A DNA stretch of 64,000 nt, from contig CAYZTA010000012.1 in NCBI GenBank assembly GCA_964481145.1, positions 1 to 64,000 on the forward strand. The letters run 5' to 3'. Shown here piece by piece: positions 6,937 to 15,819 of the stretch. Below the pieces are notes generated by a model. It was not told the DNA's origin. It searched no databases and worked only from the letters and a program-made list of their open reading frames with translations. The position numbers and the translations under genes were made by a program. Origin of the DNA: Sandaracinus sp964481145. Lineage in GTDB: Bacteria; Myxococcota_A; Polyangia; Polyangiales; Sandaracinaceae. Positions within the stretch are counted from its first letter, which is position 1. Every line of letters starts with the position of its first letter.

Positions 6937-8571
6937 TCAGCGGCCAGGTGTGCAGCCGCCGTTCGCATCGTAGTCGAAGCCGAGGCGCGCGCCCGTCCGG
7001 AGATCATCGGTCACCCTCACAACGCATATCCCTGGTCGGGGCATGGGTTCAGCTGGGGCCGCTGAAATGCGTCTTCCCATGGGATCTCGCAAGAAAAGTG
7101 GCTCTCCACTGTTCGAGAGTCCCCCCGCGCCGAGCGAACGATCGAGTCGAATCAACATGAGTCCCGGAGGGATGGGAGCGTCACGGTGTTGAGGTCCTCG
7201 ATCTTCGGGGTCGAAGTTGTCCGGCACGAGCAGCGCGCGCACACCAGGAGCGAGCCGGTAAGAATCGGAGATCACATCGCCTATCGTGTTCGGAGAATCC
7301 GAGAGCGCGAATCCGGCGAGGTCGATTGGTTCGGCGCTCGCGTTCCAGACTTCGACGTATTCTTGTCGTGGTTCGGCGCCTATGGGGTCGGCACGGACTT
7401 CTGTGATCGACACGAGCGGCAACGGAGGCATGGTTCGCAAATCGAACGTGATGAGTCGCTCGTGTCCGACGGCATCGACGACGACGAGTTGGGCGACGAA
7501 GGGGGTGTCCGAAGGAAGCGATGAGATCTCTAGCGTCGCCTCTCCACGAGGTGCAATCGCACGCGCGAGGTGTCCGGCGGCTTCGAAACGAATCCGTACG
7601 GGTTCAGTGGCACGCACGCGAATCGACACGCGCATGTCGTCGAGGAGGATGCATCCGCCTTCGGTCGAGAGCTCATCGATCGCACAAGGCGTGACGAGAA
7701 ACCCTGGAGCCTCGTCGTCGGGTTCGGGTGAAGTCATGAACCCCACGAGGAGCGGTGGCACGACGGCGCCGGTCGCATCACGGAGTCGTTCGTCGCTTCG
7801 AATGAGGTGCACTGTGCCGGCAGCAAGGGAGCGCGAAGGAATGACGACTGCGCAGTGATGGCCTTCCCAGCCGATCTCATCACAAGGAGCCGAGCGCGCC
7901 ACACCAGGGACGCGGTGACCACTCGATTCTTCGACCCAGAGCCCGTCTTCGATTCCTGTGATTCGCCCGTCGAAACGCACCCCCATGAGCGAGATGGCAG
8001 CTCCGATCGAGGTCGCGCCGTCGGCGGGCCATGTCTCGATCGCATGAGCACCTGCGCTCGTGTCCTCTGCGACACGCAGCGGTTGGACAAAGGGGATTTG
8101 TAAGCGACGTCCCATGGGATCTCGTGCCCAAGCACCGATCGCGATCACGAGATGTGCGCCAGCAACGAGGGGAGCTCGGGGACGCAACTCGATCTTCGTG
8201 TCTTCGATTGAAAGGTCACATTCGATGATGCGTGTCGATGTGGACGCACGAAGTGGAGCGCTCGTCAGATCGGCGATGAGCGCTTCGTCGCTATCGCCAG
8301 CCAGCAAAAACACGAAAGGTGTTTCATGCGAAAGGAGGGTGGAAGTCGTCATGACGACGCGCGGAGAGCGCGGGATTTCGTCCGGGTTCCACTCGCGTCC
8401 TGCGGCGTCGTACACGGAGAGCGCGACGATGTGCGGAGGAGCGGAGGCATCGACTCCGCTGTCTCGAGGAGGAAAAGGGCGAGGCGGAAACTCGATGCAC
8501 GCCGCGATGCAGAGCGCGAGCCAGAACGAGCCGTAGATGCGAGCAGCGAAACGCATGGCGTTCCGCATCAT
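6937..8571 (-). CDS. lamin-tail-domain lipoprotein
   Basis: 544 residues. An N-terminal signal segment ends in LALCIAAC, a lipobox, so the protein is probably an outer-envelope lipoprotein (lipid on Cys25). The middle (about 45-370) is made of beta-rich Ig-like/SbsA-type repeats (for example FVQPLRVAEDTSAGAHAI). Residues about 390-510 form a lamin-tail-like domain: VSITEVRADPIGAEPRQEYV, then EVWNASAEPIDLAGFALSD and LAPGVRALLVP. This domain occurs in many secreted myxobacterial proteins and is thought to mediate surface or DNA binding. Start at the first Met; Met6 (8556) is equally possible. Confidence 0.82.
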   Translation of the reverse strand: MMRNAMRFAARIYGSFWLALCIAACIEFPPRPFPPRDSGVDASAPPHIVALSVYDAAGREWNPDEIPRSPRVVMTTSTLLSHETPFVFLLAGDSDEALIADLTSAPLRASTSTRIIECDLSIEDTKIELRPRAPLVAGAHLVIAIGAWARDPMGRRLQIPFVQPLRVAEDTSAGAHAIETWPADGATSIGAAISLMGVRFDGRITGIEDGLWVEESSGHRVPGVARSAPCDEIGWEGHHCAVVIPSRSLAAGTVHLIRSDERLRDATGAVVPPLLVGFMTSPEPDDEAPGFLVTPCAIDELSTEGGCILLDDMRVSIRVRATEPVRIRFEAAGHLARAIAPRGEATLEISSLPSDTPFVAQLVVVDAVGHERLITFDLRTMPPLPLVSITEVRADPIGAEPRQEYVEVWNASAEPIDLAGFALSDSPNTIGDVISDSYRLAPGVRALLVPDNFDPEDRGPQHRDAPIPPGLMLIRLDRSLGAGGLSNSGEPLFLRDPMGRRISAAPAEPMPRPGICVVRVTDDLRTGARLGFDYDANGGCTPGR

Positions 8572-8615
8572 CGACGCGAGTCATCGTTCGTTGTGCGCAA
8601 GAGAGCCGAAAGAGC

Positions 8616-9359
8616 TCAGTCTTCCGCGGCGTCGTCTCGATCGTCTTCGTCATCCGTCTCGTACAGCATCACGGGCCCTTCGAGACCTGCGAGGAAAGGC
8701 TCCCATTCAGCATAACGACGACGTGGGGCGCTCATGATGAGCGCAGCGCTCCAGCCTGGCCGAGTGGGCCTCGTGCGCAGAGGCATCCCCGATTCTTCCG
8801 GCGTTGCCCAGCCCTTCCTCAGATTGCACTCGCGGCACGATGTCACGAGATTTTCCCACGTAGAGCGGCCCCCACGAGAACGCGGCATCACGTGATCGAG
8901 ATTGAGCTCGCGGACCCCCGGACGGCGATGACAATATTGGCAGGTGAAGCCGTCGCGCAGGAAAATATTGCGCCGCGACAGGCGCACCGGCGCATGGGGA
9001 ACGCGATTGTATCCCGAGAGCAAGAGCACGCGCGGCACTCGGATCCTCCCGCGCGGCGTGCCGATGTATTCGTCACCATCGATGTCATGACCCACCTCGA
9101 GTGTGGCTGGCGAGCTGACCGAGAGCTTGGCCCACTGCTGGAAATCGTAAGGGTCGTAGCTTCGATCGAGCGCTCGAGCGCGCCCTAGATAGAGCAGGGT
9201 AAAACCGTGTCGCGCGGTCGTGATGCGAACCGGTTGGAAGCTGCGATTGAGCACGAGCACGGGTGCCGAGAGTCCCGTCTTGACGCGGAACTCTCGTCGC
9301 TCCAGCGTGCTGGAGTGGTTCGGACGGTCGCGAGCGACTCGCGGAGTTGGTGACTCCAC
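8616..9359 (-). CDS. HNH endonuclease
   Basis: About 247 residues. An N-terminal half (APVLVLNRSFQPVRITTARH, LLYLGRARALDRSYDPYDFQ) precedes an HNH domain: NIFLRDGFTCQYCHRRPG, LNLDHVMPRSRGG and WENLVTSCRECNLRKGW. This gives the two CxxC zinc pairs and the LxxDHVxPxxxGG catalytic His core of the McrA/HNH family. This arrangement is a widespread stand-alone HNH protein of unknown biological role. The C-terminus is acidic. The start is GTG at 9359, the last usable start before the conserved part; the frame stays open upstream but is antisense to the next gene. Confidence 0.85.
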   Translation of the reverse strand: MESPTPRVARDRPNHSSTLERREFRVKTGLSAPVLVLNRSFQPVRITTARHGFTLLYLGRARALDRSYDPYDFQQWAKLSVSSPATLEVGHDIDGDEYIGTPRGRIRVPRVLLLSGYNRVPHAPVRLSRRNIFLRDGFTCQYCHRRPGVRELNLDHVMPRSRGGRSTWENLVTSCRECNLRKGWATPEESGMPLRTRPTRPGWSAALIMSAPRRRYAEWEPFLAGLEGPVMLYETDDEDDRDDAAED

Positions 9360-9481
9360 GAGAAAGACCTTAGCACAACTGCTGGCGTGTGTTCCTGCCG
9401 GTTGGGTTAGTACATGGATTCGGAGTCTCCATGGGGAGGGCGCGTTGCGCCTGGGAGGGTGCGCTGGTAAGCAGGCGCCGC

Positions 9482-11038
9482 ATGCTGGATGAGCCCGAGC
9501 GCCATGAGGGTGGCGGCGAACGAGCCAATGAATCGGAGTTTCCGCCCCCGGCCAAATACGTGCGACAAAGTTGCACAATTGCCATCGGTGGCGTGAAGGG
9601 TGGGGTGGGCACCAGCGTGATCGCGGCCAACCTCGCTCTTTACCTTGCGAGCATTGGTCGGCGTGCGCTGTTGGTCGACGCGGACCCGCGGGGAGCGAGT
9701 CTCCACACGCTCGTCGGGACGCCGAGCCCGGCCCGCCCAGGGGCGCCTCCGGAGGCCGTTGGGCGCACAGTGGAAACTCAAGTCCCCGGCCTGCGATTGC
9801 TTTCGTCGGGGCTGGATGAGGGCCTTCGCGGTCGTCACGCCGGTGGACGGCGGAGATTGGCAAGCGTAATCGAACAGGCTGCGGCCGATGATGCGGTGAT
9901 CGATCTCGGGGCGTGTACGTCCAGGGCCGCCATCGATGCGTTTCTTTCGGCAGATGTTTCATTGCTCGTCACGCTGCCCGAGCCGACCGCGCTCGAAAGC
10001 ACCTATCGCTTCATCCGGCGGGCTTTTCTGAGACATCTCCGGCGATCGGTGGCAGATCGAGATCTCTCCCGCGCGCTCATGCAAAGAGCGCGTGAGCTCG
10101 GGGGAGCACCTCCGCCGCTCGACCTGTGGCGGAGTCTCGAAGATGATGGGGATCCGCTTGCGGAGAATGTCCGCGCTGCGATGGAATCGTTTCATCCCAA
10201 TCTCGCGATCAATCAGACCCGCCTCCGGGCGGATCTCGAGCTCGGAGAGCAAGTCCGAAGCGCGACTCGACGGCGTCTTGGCGTGGGCATCGAATACCTC
10301 GGCCACATCGAGTCGGACGACACAGTATGGAGTTGTGTTCGGGCGCGGCGCCTTTTGCTCATCGAGAGCCCGGGCACGAAAGCGAGTAAGAACGTCGAAA
10401 AGATCGCGCGTCGTTTGCTCGCGATTCACTCGGGAAAGCGCAAGCCGATGACACGCACGGTGCCGCCCGAGAGCCATCATGATCTTCTGGAAGTCGATCG
10501 TGGGGCGACGGACGAAGAAGTGCGTCGCGCGTACAAGCGCGCCAAAGAGATTTATGCGCCCGGGGCACTCGCTTGTTACGAGCTCTTCGAAGGTCACGAA
10601 CTCGATGCATTGCGCGCGCGTCTCGAAGAAGCCTACGATGTGCTTCTCGATCCGGCGCGACGGAGGCCGTACGAGCTCTCGGTGTTTCCGCCTTCGGACG
10701 AGCACGACGAGCCGGCGCCCGCCAGCACCGAGCAGAAAGAGCCATTGCCAGCCCCTCCGGATCTCACTCCGGACACGGATTATACGGGCGCTCTTCTTCG
10801 CGCCGTGCGCGAGTCACAGGGAGTTGCGCTTCGTGACATCAGCGCGCGAACGAAAGTGGGTTTGACCTATCTCGAAGCGATCGAGGGCGATGATTTTGGA
10901 GCTCTGCCCGCCCCGGTGTACGTGCGCGGCTTCGTAAGCGAAATGGCCAAGGCGTTGAAGCTCGATGCATCTCAAGTCGCCCGCACTTACGTGCGGCGAT
11001 ACCGACGCTATCTCGATGAACGAGGGAAAGAAGCATGA
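9482..11038 (+). CDS. MinD-like ATPase/J-like/HTH_25 fusion protein
   Basis: About 518 residues from ATG 9482. Residues ~30-340 are a MinD/ParA-type ATPase with deviant Walker A KGGVGTSV and LLVDADPRGASLHTL. Residues ~355-420 form a J-domain-like region (HHDLLEVDRGATDEEVRRAY) in which the HPD motif is absent (IYAPGAL instead). Residues ~445-515 are a RodZ/HTH_25-type helix-turn-helix (LLRAVRESQGVALRDISART, LEAIEGDDFGALPAPVYVRG). The combination suggests a polar-positioning or regulatory factor. It overlaps maf by 4 nt (ATGA), so it is part of the maf-yggS operon. An earlier in-frame start at 9389 is possible. Confidence 0.85.
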   Translation: MLDEPERHEGGGERANESEFPPPAKYVRQSCTIAIGGVKGGVGTSVIAANLALYLASIGRRALLVDADPRGASLHTLVGTPSPARPGAPPEAVGRTVETQVPGLRLLSSGLDEGLRGRHAGGRRRLASVIEQAAADDAVIDLGACTSRAAIDAFLSADVSLLVTLPEPTALESTYRFIRRAFLRHLRRSVADRDLSRALMQRARELGGAPPPLDLWRSLEDDGDPLAENVRAAMESFHPNLAINQTRLRADLELGEQVRSATRRRLGVGIEYLGHIESDDTVWSCVRARRLLLIESPGTKASKNVEKIARRLLAIHSGKRKPMTRTVPPESHHDLLEVDRGATDEEVRRAYKRAKEIYAPGALACYELFEGHELDALRARLEEAYDVLLDPARRRPYELSVFPPSDEHDEPAPASTEQKEPLPAPPDLTPDTDYTGALLRAVRESQGVALRDISARTKVGLTYLEAIEGDDFGALPAPVYVRGFVSEMAKALKLDASQVARTYVRRYRRYLDERGKEA

Positions 11039-11634
11039 GCTCTCGGCTCGTGCTCGCATCGGCATCGCCACGGAGGCGAGAGATCTTGCAGACCCTCGGG
11101 ATTCCCTTCGAGGTGCGTGTCAGCTCGACCGACGAGAAGCGCCTCGGTGACGAAGCGCCTCTGGCGTACGTGCGACGGGTCGCGGGAGAAAAGGCGCTCG
11201 ATGTGGCTCATGGATGCGAGGCCGGTGTGTTCGTGCTCGGCGCCGATACGATCGTGATCATCGATGGAGAGGTTCTCGGGAAGCCCGAAGACGATGCTGC
11301 ATCGCGTGGCATGTTGCGGATGCTCGCGGGTCGCGTCCACGAGGTGACGACAGGCGTGGCTTTGTGTTGCGCGGGACGCGGGTTGCAGAAGGCAATCACC
11401 GTGACGACACGCGTGCATTTTCGACCGATCACCTATGACGAAGTCGAGCGATACATCGCGACCGGTGAGGGACGCGACAAAGCCGGAGCGTATGCGGTGC
11501 AGGGGATCGCATCCGGTTTCGTCTCGGGGATCGAAGGGTCGTACGCGAACGTCGTCGGGTTGCCTGCGATGGAGACCATCGACCTTCTGACTTCTCATGG
11601 GGTGATCCGCGAGTGGCCATCGAGGAGCGCGTGA
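11035..11634 (+). CDS. maf: Maf nucleoside triphosphate pyrophosphatase
   Basis: 199 residues with the Maf signatures: LVLASASPRRREILQTLG at the N-terminus, VFVLGADTIVIIDGEVLGKP in the middle, and EGRDKAGAYAVQGIASGFV with IEGSYANVVGLP near the end. Maf enzymes hydrolyse dTTP/UTP or modified nucleotides to monophosphates and are linked to septation control. The usual length is 190-200, so it is complete. It starts inside the stop of the upstream MinD-like gene (ATGA). Confidence 0.93.
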   Translation: MSSRLVLASASPRRREILQTLGIPFEVRVSSTDEKRLGDEAPLAYVRRVAGEKALDVAHGCEAGVFVLGADTIVIIDGEVLGKPEDDAASRGMLRMLAGRVHEVTTGVALCCAGRGLQKAITVTTRVHFRPITYDEVERYIATGEGRDKAGAYAVQGIASGFVSGIEGSYANVVGLPAMETIDLLTSHGVIREWPSRSA

Positions 11635-12329
11635 ACGATTCGATCGCGGCCCGGCTTCAAGCGGTTCGCGCGCGCATCGCGGAGGCTTGTGTGCGTGCGT
11701 CTCGGGATCCTTCCGATGTGACGCTCGTGGCGGTGAGCAAAATGCACGACACCTCGGCGGTGCGCGCAGCCTACGAAGCAGGACAGCGGATTTTCGGTGA
11801 AAATTATGTCCGCGAGCTGCGCGACAAGGCGCACGCGCTCGAGGATTTATCGGGACTTCGCTTCCATTTCATCGGGCATCTGCAACGCAACAAAGTCAAA
11901 GACGTGATCGACGTCGCGAGCTGTATCGAGACCGTGGATTCGGTGCGGCTCGTGGAAGCGGTCTCGCAGCGCGCGACGGCACGAGGCGTCTCCATCGATG
12001 TCATGGTGCAGGTGAACGTCGCGGGTGAAACTCAAAAGGCGGGGTGTGCGCCAGAGGAGCTCGATTCCGTGCTCGATGTCGTGCGAGATTCACCTGTGCT
12101 TCGGCTCTCGGGGCTCATGACGATCCCGCCAGGAGACCCCGATCCGGAGCGCTCACGGCCTCATTTTCGTGCACTCCGTGCGTTGGCGGAAGCCCGTGGA
12201 ATTCACGGGCTGTCCATGGGAATGAGCGCAGATCTCGAGGTGGCGATCGAAGAGGGCGCGACGCTCGTTCGTGTGGGCACCGCGATCTTCGGCGCGCGGA
12301 CTACCAACGGTCCTGAATGCGCTTCATGA
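11631..12329 (+). CDS. yggS: YggS-family PLP homeostasis protein
   Basis: About 232 residues of the PLP-binding YggS/PROSC family. DVTLVAVSKMHD carries the PLP lysine, IFGENYVRELRDKA is the usual FGEN motif, and FHFIGHLQRNKVKDV, VNVAGETQKAGC, LSGLMTIPP and LSMGMSADLEVAIEEGATLVR all follow in family order. The family balances free pyridoxal phosphate and has no known catalytic reaction. GTG 11631 is chosen because it overlaps the maf stop (GTGA); GTG 11613 would add six residues. The 3' end overlaps the convergent aldo/keto reductase gene by 29 nt. Confidence 0.92.
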   Translation: MNDSIAARLQAVRARIAEACVRASRDPSDVTLVAVSKMHDTSAVRAAYEAGQRIFGENYVRELRDKAHALEDLSGLRFHFIGHLQRNKVKDVIDVASCIETVDSVRLVEAVSQRATARGVSIDVMVQVNVAGETQKAGCAPEELDSVLDVVRDSPVLRLSGLMTIPPGDPDPERSRPHFRALRALAEARGIHGLSMGMSADLEVAIEEGATLVRVGTAIFGARTTNGPECAS

Positions 12330-13332
12330 AGTCATAAGGATAGCCGAGCTCGAAGGCGCTCGCTTCCTCGAGGCGCCGACATGCTTCTTGGCTGAGCGAG
12401 AGGCCACTCGCTGCGAGGTTTGCGTTGAGCTGTTCGATGCTGCGCGCACCGAAGATGACGGAAGAGACAGCAGGCCGCGTCAAGAGCCAAGCGAGCGCCA
12501 CGGCGGTGGGTGTCGTTCCGAGTTCGTTGGCGATCGATTTCAACTCGTCGACGGTTCGGAACCCACGTTCGTTGCCAAACCGCGCAAGGTTTGCGGCGAA
12601 TCGAGGAGAGGCCATTCGTGACCCTTGTTCTGGGCTGGTGTCGCGCGCGTATTTTCCGCTGAGGAAACCGCCGGCGAGAGGAGACCACGGGAGGATTCCG
12701 AGTCCGTGACGTTCGCAGAGAGGCACGTGCTCGCGCTCGAGCTCGCGGACCAGGAGTGAGTACTGCGCTTGGAGAGTCACGAAACGTTCGAGCCTCAGCT
12801 TCTCACTGGTCCAGAGGCTCTCGACCAATCGATACGCTGCGTAATTGCTGCAACCGAAGTAAAGCACCTTGCCGTGTCGAACGAGGTCATCGAGCGCGCG
12901 CAGCGTCTCCTCTTCTGGAGTCTCGATGTCTTGCATGTGAATCTGATAGAGATCGATGCGATCGGTCTGGAGCCTTCGAAGGCTGTCTTCGACCGTTCTC
13001 ATGATTCGATAGCGCGACGCTCCCGTGTTGTTGGGCCCTTCGCCCATTCGGAACCGAAACTTCGTTGCGAGCACGATTCCATCGCGGTTCTTGCGCTCTT
13101 TCATCCAGCGTCCAACGACGCGTTCACTGAGCCCATCCTGTCCGTAGACATCGGCGGTGTCGATGAAGTTCACCCCCGCCGCATACGCAGCATCCATGAT
13201 GGCGAAGCTCGTGCCTTCGCTTGCACCGATGCCGTGCATGAAAGATTGCTCGTCGGCTTCTCCAAAGGTCATCGCTCCGAGGCAAAGCTCAGAGACTTTC
13301 AATCCGCTCTTGCCGAGTGTGCGATACTCCAT
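12301..13332 (-). CDS. aldo/keto reductase
   Basis: 343 residues. A typical NADPH-dependent aldo/keto reductase of the YajO/Gfo-like group: MEYRTLGKSGLKVSELCLGA at the start, catalytic Asp and Tyr in FIDTADVYG, Lys in LATKFRF and His in YQIHMQD. The C-terminal coenzyme loop includes VIFGARSIEQLNANL. The family reduces aldehydes or ketones, and the substrate cannot be told from sequence. Full length. AGGAG lies 8 nt upstream of the ATG. It is divergent from the YheT-like hydrolase across about 110 bp, which must hold both promoters. Confidence 0.93.
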   Translation of the reverse strand: MEYRTLGKSGLKVSELCLGAMTFGEADEQSFMHGIGASEGTSFAIMDAAYAAGVNFIDTADVYGQDGLSERVVGRWMKERKNRDGIVLATKFRFRMGEGPNNTGASRYRIMRTVEDSLRRLQTDRIDLYQIHMQDIETPEEETLRALDDLVRHGKVLYFGCSNYAAYRLVESLWTSEKLRLERFVTLQAQYSLLVRELEREHVPLCERHGLGILPWSPLAGGFLSGKYARDTSPEQGSRMASPRFAANLARFGNERGFRTVDELKSIANELGTTPTAVALAWLLTRPAVSSVIFGARSIEQLNANLAASGLSLSQEACRRLEEASAFELGYPYDFMKRIQDRW

Positions 13333-13441
13333 CGATATTCTCCTGGCTCGATTCTTTGCCCCACATGGGTCAGTGAGCCATGCAGGTCAAGCGGCGATCG
13401 TCTTGCATACCGAGAATGACGTGCTCGATTGAGGTGTCGTC

Positions 13442-14434
13442 ATGAACAAACACTCGGTTCATCGAGAGCTGCACGGACACTATTGGACGTTGAGCAGTCA
13501 TGTCCGGGGACTGCTGCGTCCCGAGCGTGCTCCTGTCGACGAGCCTTTCGTAACCCACATCGACGACGAAATCGCAGGACGAGTCGCGATCTCGGGACGC
13601 ATCGCCATTCCCGAGAGGGCTCGCGATCTGGTCGTGATTCTACATGGCCTCGGCGGCACGGTGCAAAGCCGATACATGCTTCTCGCAGCGCGGGCGGTCC
13701 TCGATGAAGGGGCTGCGTGTTTGCGTCTTCATCTTCGAGGAGCGGATCGAAGTGGATCGGATTTTTATCATGCAGGGCTGACCCACGATCTCGATGCCGT
13801 TCTTTCGTCTGAACGGTTCGCACGTTTCGAACGCATATTCGTGATGGGGTACTCGCTTGGGGGGCACGTGAGTCTGCGCTGGGCCACGACGCCGAGCGCG
13901 AGTGATTCACGAGTTCGCGCAATCGCTGCGATTTGTCCGCCGATCGATCTGGCGCGCGGTGTCCGTGAGATTCAGCGTCTCGATCGGCGCCCTTATCAAT
14001 ACTATGTATTGCGTAGTCTGATGGCCCACTATGCCGCGGTCGCAGCCCATCACGGGGTGCACCCACGGCTTTCGCCTCTTCCCGTTTCAGTGGTTCGACG
14101 GATTCGCACCATCCTCGAGTGGGACGAACGAATCATTGCTCCGCGCTATGGTTTCCGTAGCGCGGACCACTATTACGAGGAGGTGGGGGTAGGACCTTAT
14201 CTCCGTGCGATTCGAGTTCCGACGCTGCTCGTTGCCGCTGACGCGGATCCGATGGTGCCTCACGCGACGGTTCGTCCGGCCTTGCGTGATGCAAGTGAAT
14301 CGGTGCGGGTCGTGTGGACGAGCCGCGGAGGTCATGTCGGGTTTCCTGACGATCTCGTGCTCGGCATCGAGGCTTGTCCGTCGACATCCGGGTTGGAGCG
14401 TCAGATCGTTCAGTGGCTTTTGGCGCAGCGCTGA
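13442..14434 (+). CDS. YheT-like alpha/beta hydrolase
   Basis: 330 residues. It resembles the YheT/ABHD1-3 group: LVVILHGLGGTVQSRYM (oxyanion HG), CLRLHLRGADRSG, nucleophile elbow VMGYSLGGHVSLRW, an Asp in LLVAADADPMVP and a His in TSRGGHVGF. These are probably cytosolic esterases of unknown substrate. A GAGG sequence lies about 8 nt before the ATG. No signal peptide. It is followed immediately by a convergent hypothetical gene. Confidence 0.88.
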   Translation: MNKHSVHRELHGHYWTLSSHVRGLLRPERAPVDEPFVTHIDDEIAGRVAISGRIAIPERARDLVVILHGLGGTVQSRYMLLAARAVLDEGAACLRLHLRGADRSGSDFYHAGLTHDLDAVLSSERFARFERIFVMGYSLGGHVSLRWATTPSASDSRVRAIAAICPPIDLARGVREIQRLDRRPYQYYVLRSLMAHYAAVAAHHGVHPRLSPLPVSVVRRIRTILEWDERIIAPRYGFRSADHYYEEVGVGPYLRAIRVPTLLVAADADPMVPHATVRPALRDASESVRVVWTSRGGHVGFPDDLVLGIEACPSTSGLERQIVQWLLAQR

Positions 14435-14454
14435 GCATCACGGCGCGGGTCGAT

Positions 14455-15642
14455 TCACAACCCGAGCATGCGCAAGAGCGGGCCGATGATCGGAAGTCTC
14501 CTGAGCAACCAAAGAATCCCTCCGCGGGGTTCCGGGGCGGTGATGGCTACGGGAGGACTCGACATGACGGGAGGCGGCGGAGGAACCGACGGCTCGGGAG
14601 GACGAAACGAGCTGTCCCAGCTGCCAGCGAAGCTCGAAAGCTCTCCGACGAGTGATGTGTAGTCTTGAATCTGCGACTGCATGTGAATCCGCTCCGGAAC
14701 TGCCTTGTTCCGGATGGGCACGAACGCCGCTTCGAGCGTTGCGAGTTTTTCCTTGGCGCGGTTGAGACAACGAAGAATCGAACTCTTGGCGTCACCCGCC
14801 TCTTCGACCGTGAAGAGCCCTTCGCTTGCGAACATGGCCAAGTCGCGAGCGAGTGTTTCTGCGTTGCTCACCGTGAACTCATCGTGACGTTCGAGACACT
14901 CCTTCGCGAGCTCGACGGCTTTCCGTGCTGCGCGATCGAGCACCTCATCGGATTTGTTTCCCCGATCCCAAGAGTTGGCGATGTGGTGCGCTGCGGTCCA
15001 TCGCGTGTTGGGGGTCGAATCCGAGAGTTCGCGAACCATGTCGTCGAACGTGTATTCCTTCTGAGGTTCATCCGGCGTACCCGCGGCACGTCGCGCATGA
15101 TCTGCAGCCATCGCGGCTGCGATCTGGCCTTGCATTCGTTCTTGGAAGCCAGGGGTATGTTTCGCGTAGAGCTGCCCGTACTGCGTCGTGATGTGATGGT
15201 TGGTATCGGAGGCCATCGCTGCGTTCCACGCGGCCTGGGCTCGCTGCCACTGGTCCCAGCCAATCCCCGCTTCTTGAATCACAGCCATCATGTCGGCGCC
15301 CGATCCTGCGCGGGCCATGAGCTGCGCGTAGAGATCGAGTGTGATGCCTTCTTTTGCCTGCTGACTCATGTCGGGCACATCCCCGAAATGTGCCTTCATG
15401 ACCAGCTCTTGCTGAATCATCGCGAATTTGGCGTGCAATTGGCCGCTCGGATCGGCCTGCATCCGTTCCCACCATCCGTTCCAACTATGGGCCCAATGGT
15501 TTTCGTCAAAGCCGCGGCTCGCAAGGTACTGCTGGAGATGAGGTCGATGGGCTGGCTCTCCGTATTGAGCTTTCAGCTCACCATCCTTCGACATGATCTC
15601 AGCACACTCGCGCAGTGATATTCCGTAGATGCGTTCTTCCAT
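14455..15642 (-). CDS. hypothetical protein, C-terminal hydrophobic tail
   Basis: 395 residues with no family I can name. The N-terminal 240 residues show two repeated helical units, each combining an 'L-x-x-Y/H' segment with a Trp-rich pair (HWAHSWNGWWERMQADP and GWDQWQRAQAAWNAAMASD). A helical segment with a HEAT-like look (TRWTAAHHIANSWDR, LARDLAMFASEGLFTVEEAG) follows, then a proline linker (PSVPPPPPVMSSPPV). The end is hydrophobic-basic (GGILWLLRRLPIIGPLLRML) and could anchor or target the protein to a membrane. GAGGG lies upstream of ATG 15642. Confidence 0.75.
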   Translation of the reverse strand: MEERIYGISLRECAEIMSKDGELKAQYGEPAHRPHLQQYLASRGFDENHWAHSWNGWWERMQADPSGQLHAKFAMIQQELVMKAHFGDVPDMSQQAKEGITLDLYAQLMARAGSGADMMAVIQEAGIGWDQWQRAQAAWNAAMASDTNHHITTQYGQLYAKHTPGFQERMQGQIAAAMAADHARRAAGTPDEPQKEYTFDDMVRELSDSTPNTRWTAAHHIANSWDRGNKSDEVLDRAARKAVELAKECLERHDEFTVSNAETLARDLAMFASEGLFTVEEAGDAKSSILRCLNRAKEKLATLEAAFVPIRNKAVPERIHMQSQIQDYTSLVGELSSFAGSWDSSFRPPEPSVPPPPPVMSSPPVAITAPEPRGGILWLLRRLPIIGPLLRMLGL

Positions 15643-15819
15643 GTGGAACCCTCGGGATTCGATGCTTCTTACGCCCGGCGGCTGCGAAACTTCCCTTTCG
15701 GAAGGTCCGTATCTACGGACGTTTCTTGAATATGAAGAACGAACGGGAACTTTTTCCCATGCAGCGTGGGCTGCCCTGAGCTATTTCCGCGCTTCGTTTT
15801 CCGTAGGAGAGGAGCTTCG

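Noticed and set aside
8616..9962. 448-residue HNH protein
   Set aside because: The first ~200 residues are antisense to the MinD-like gene. Recognisable sequence begins at GTG 9359.
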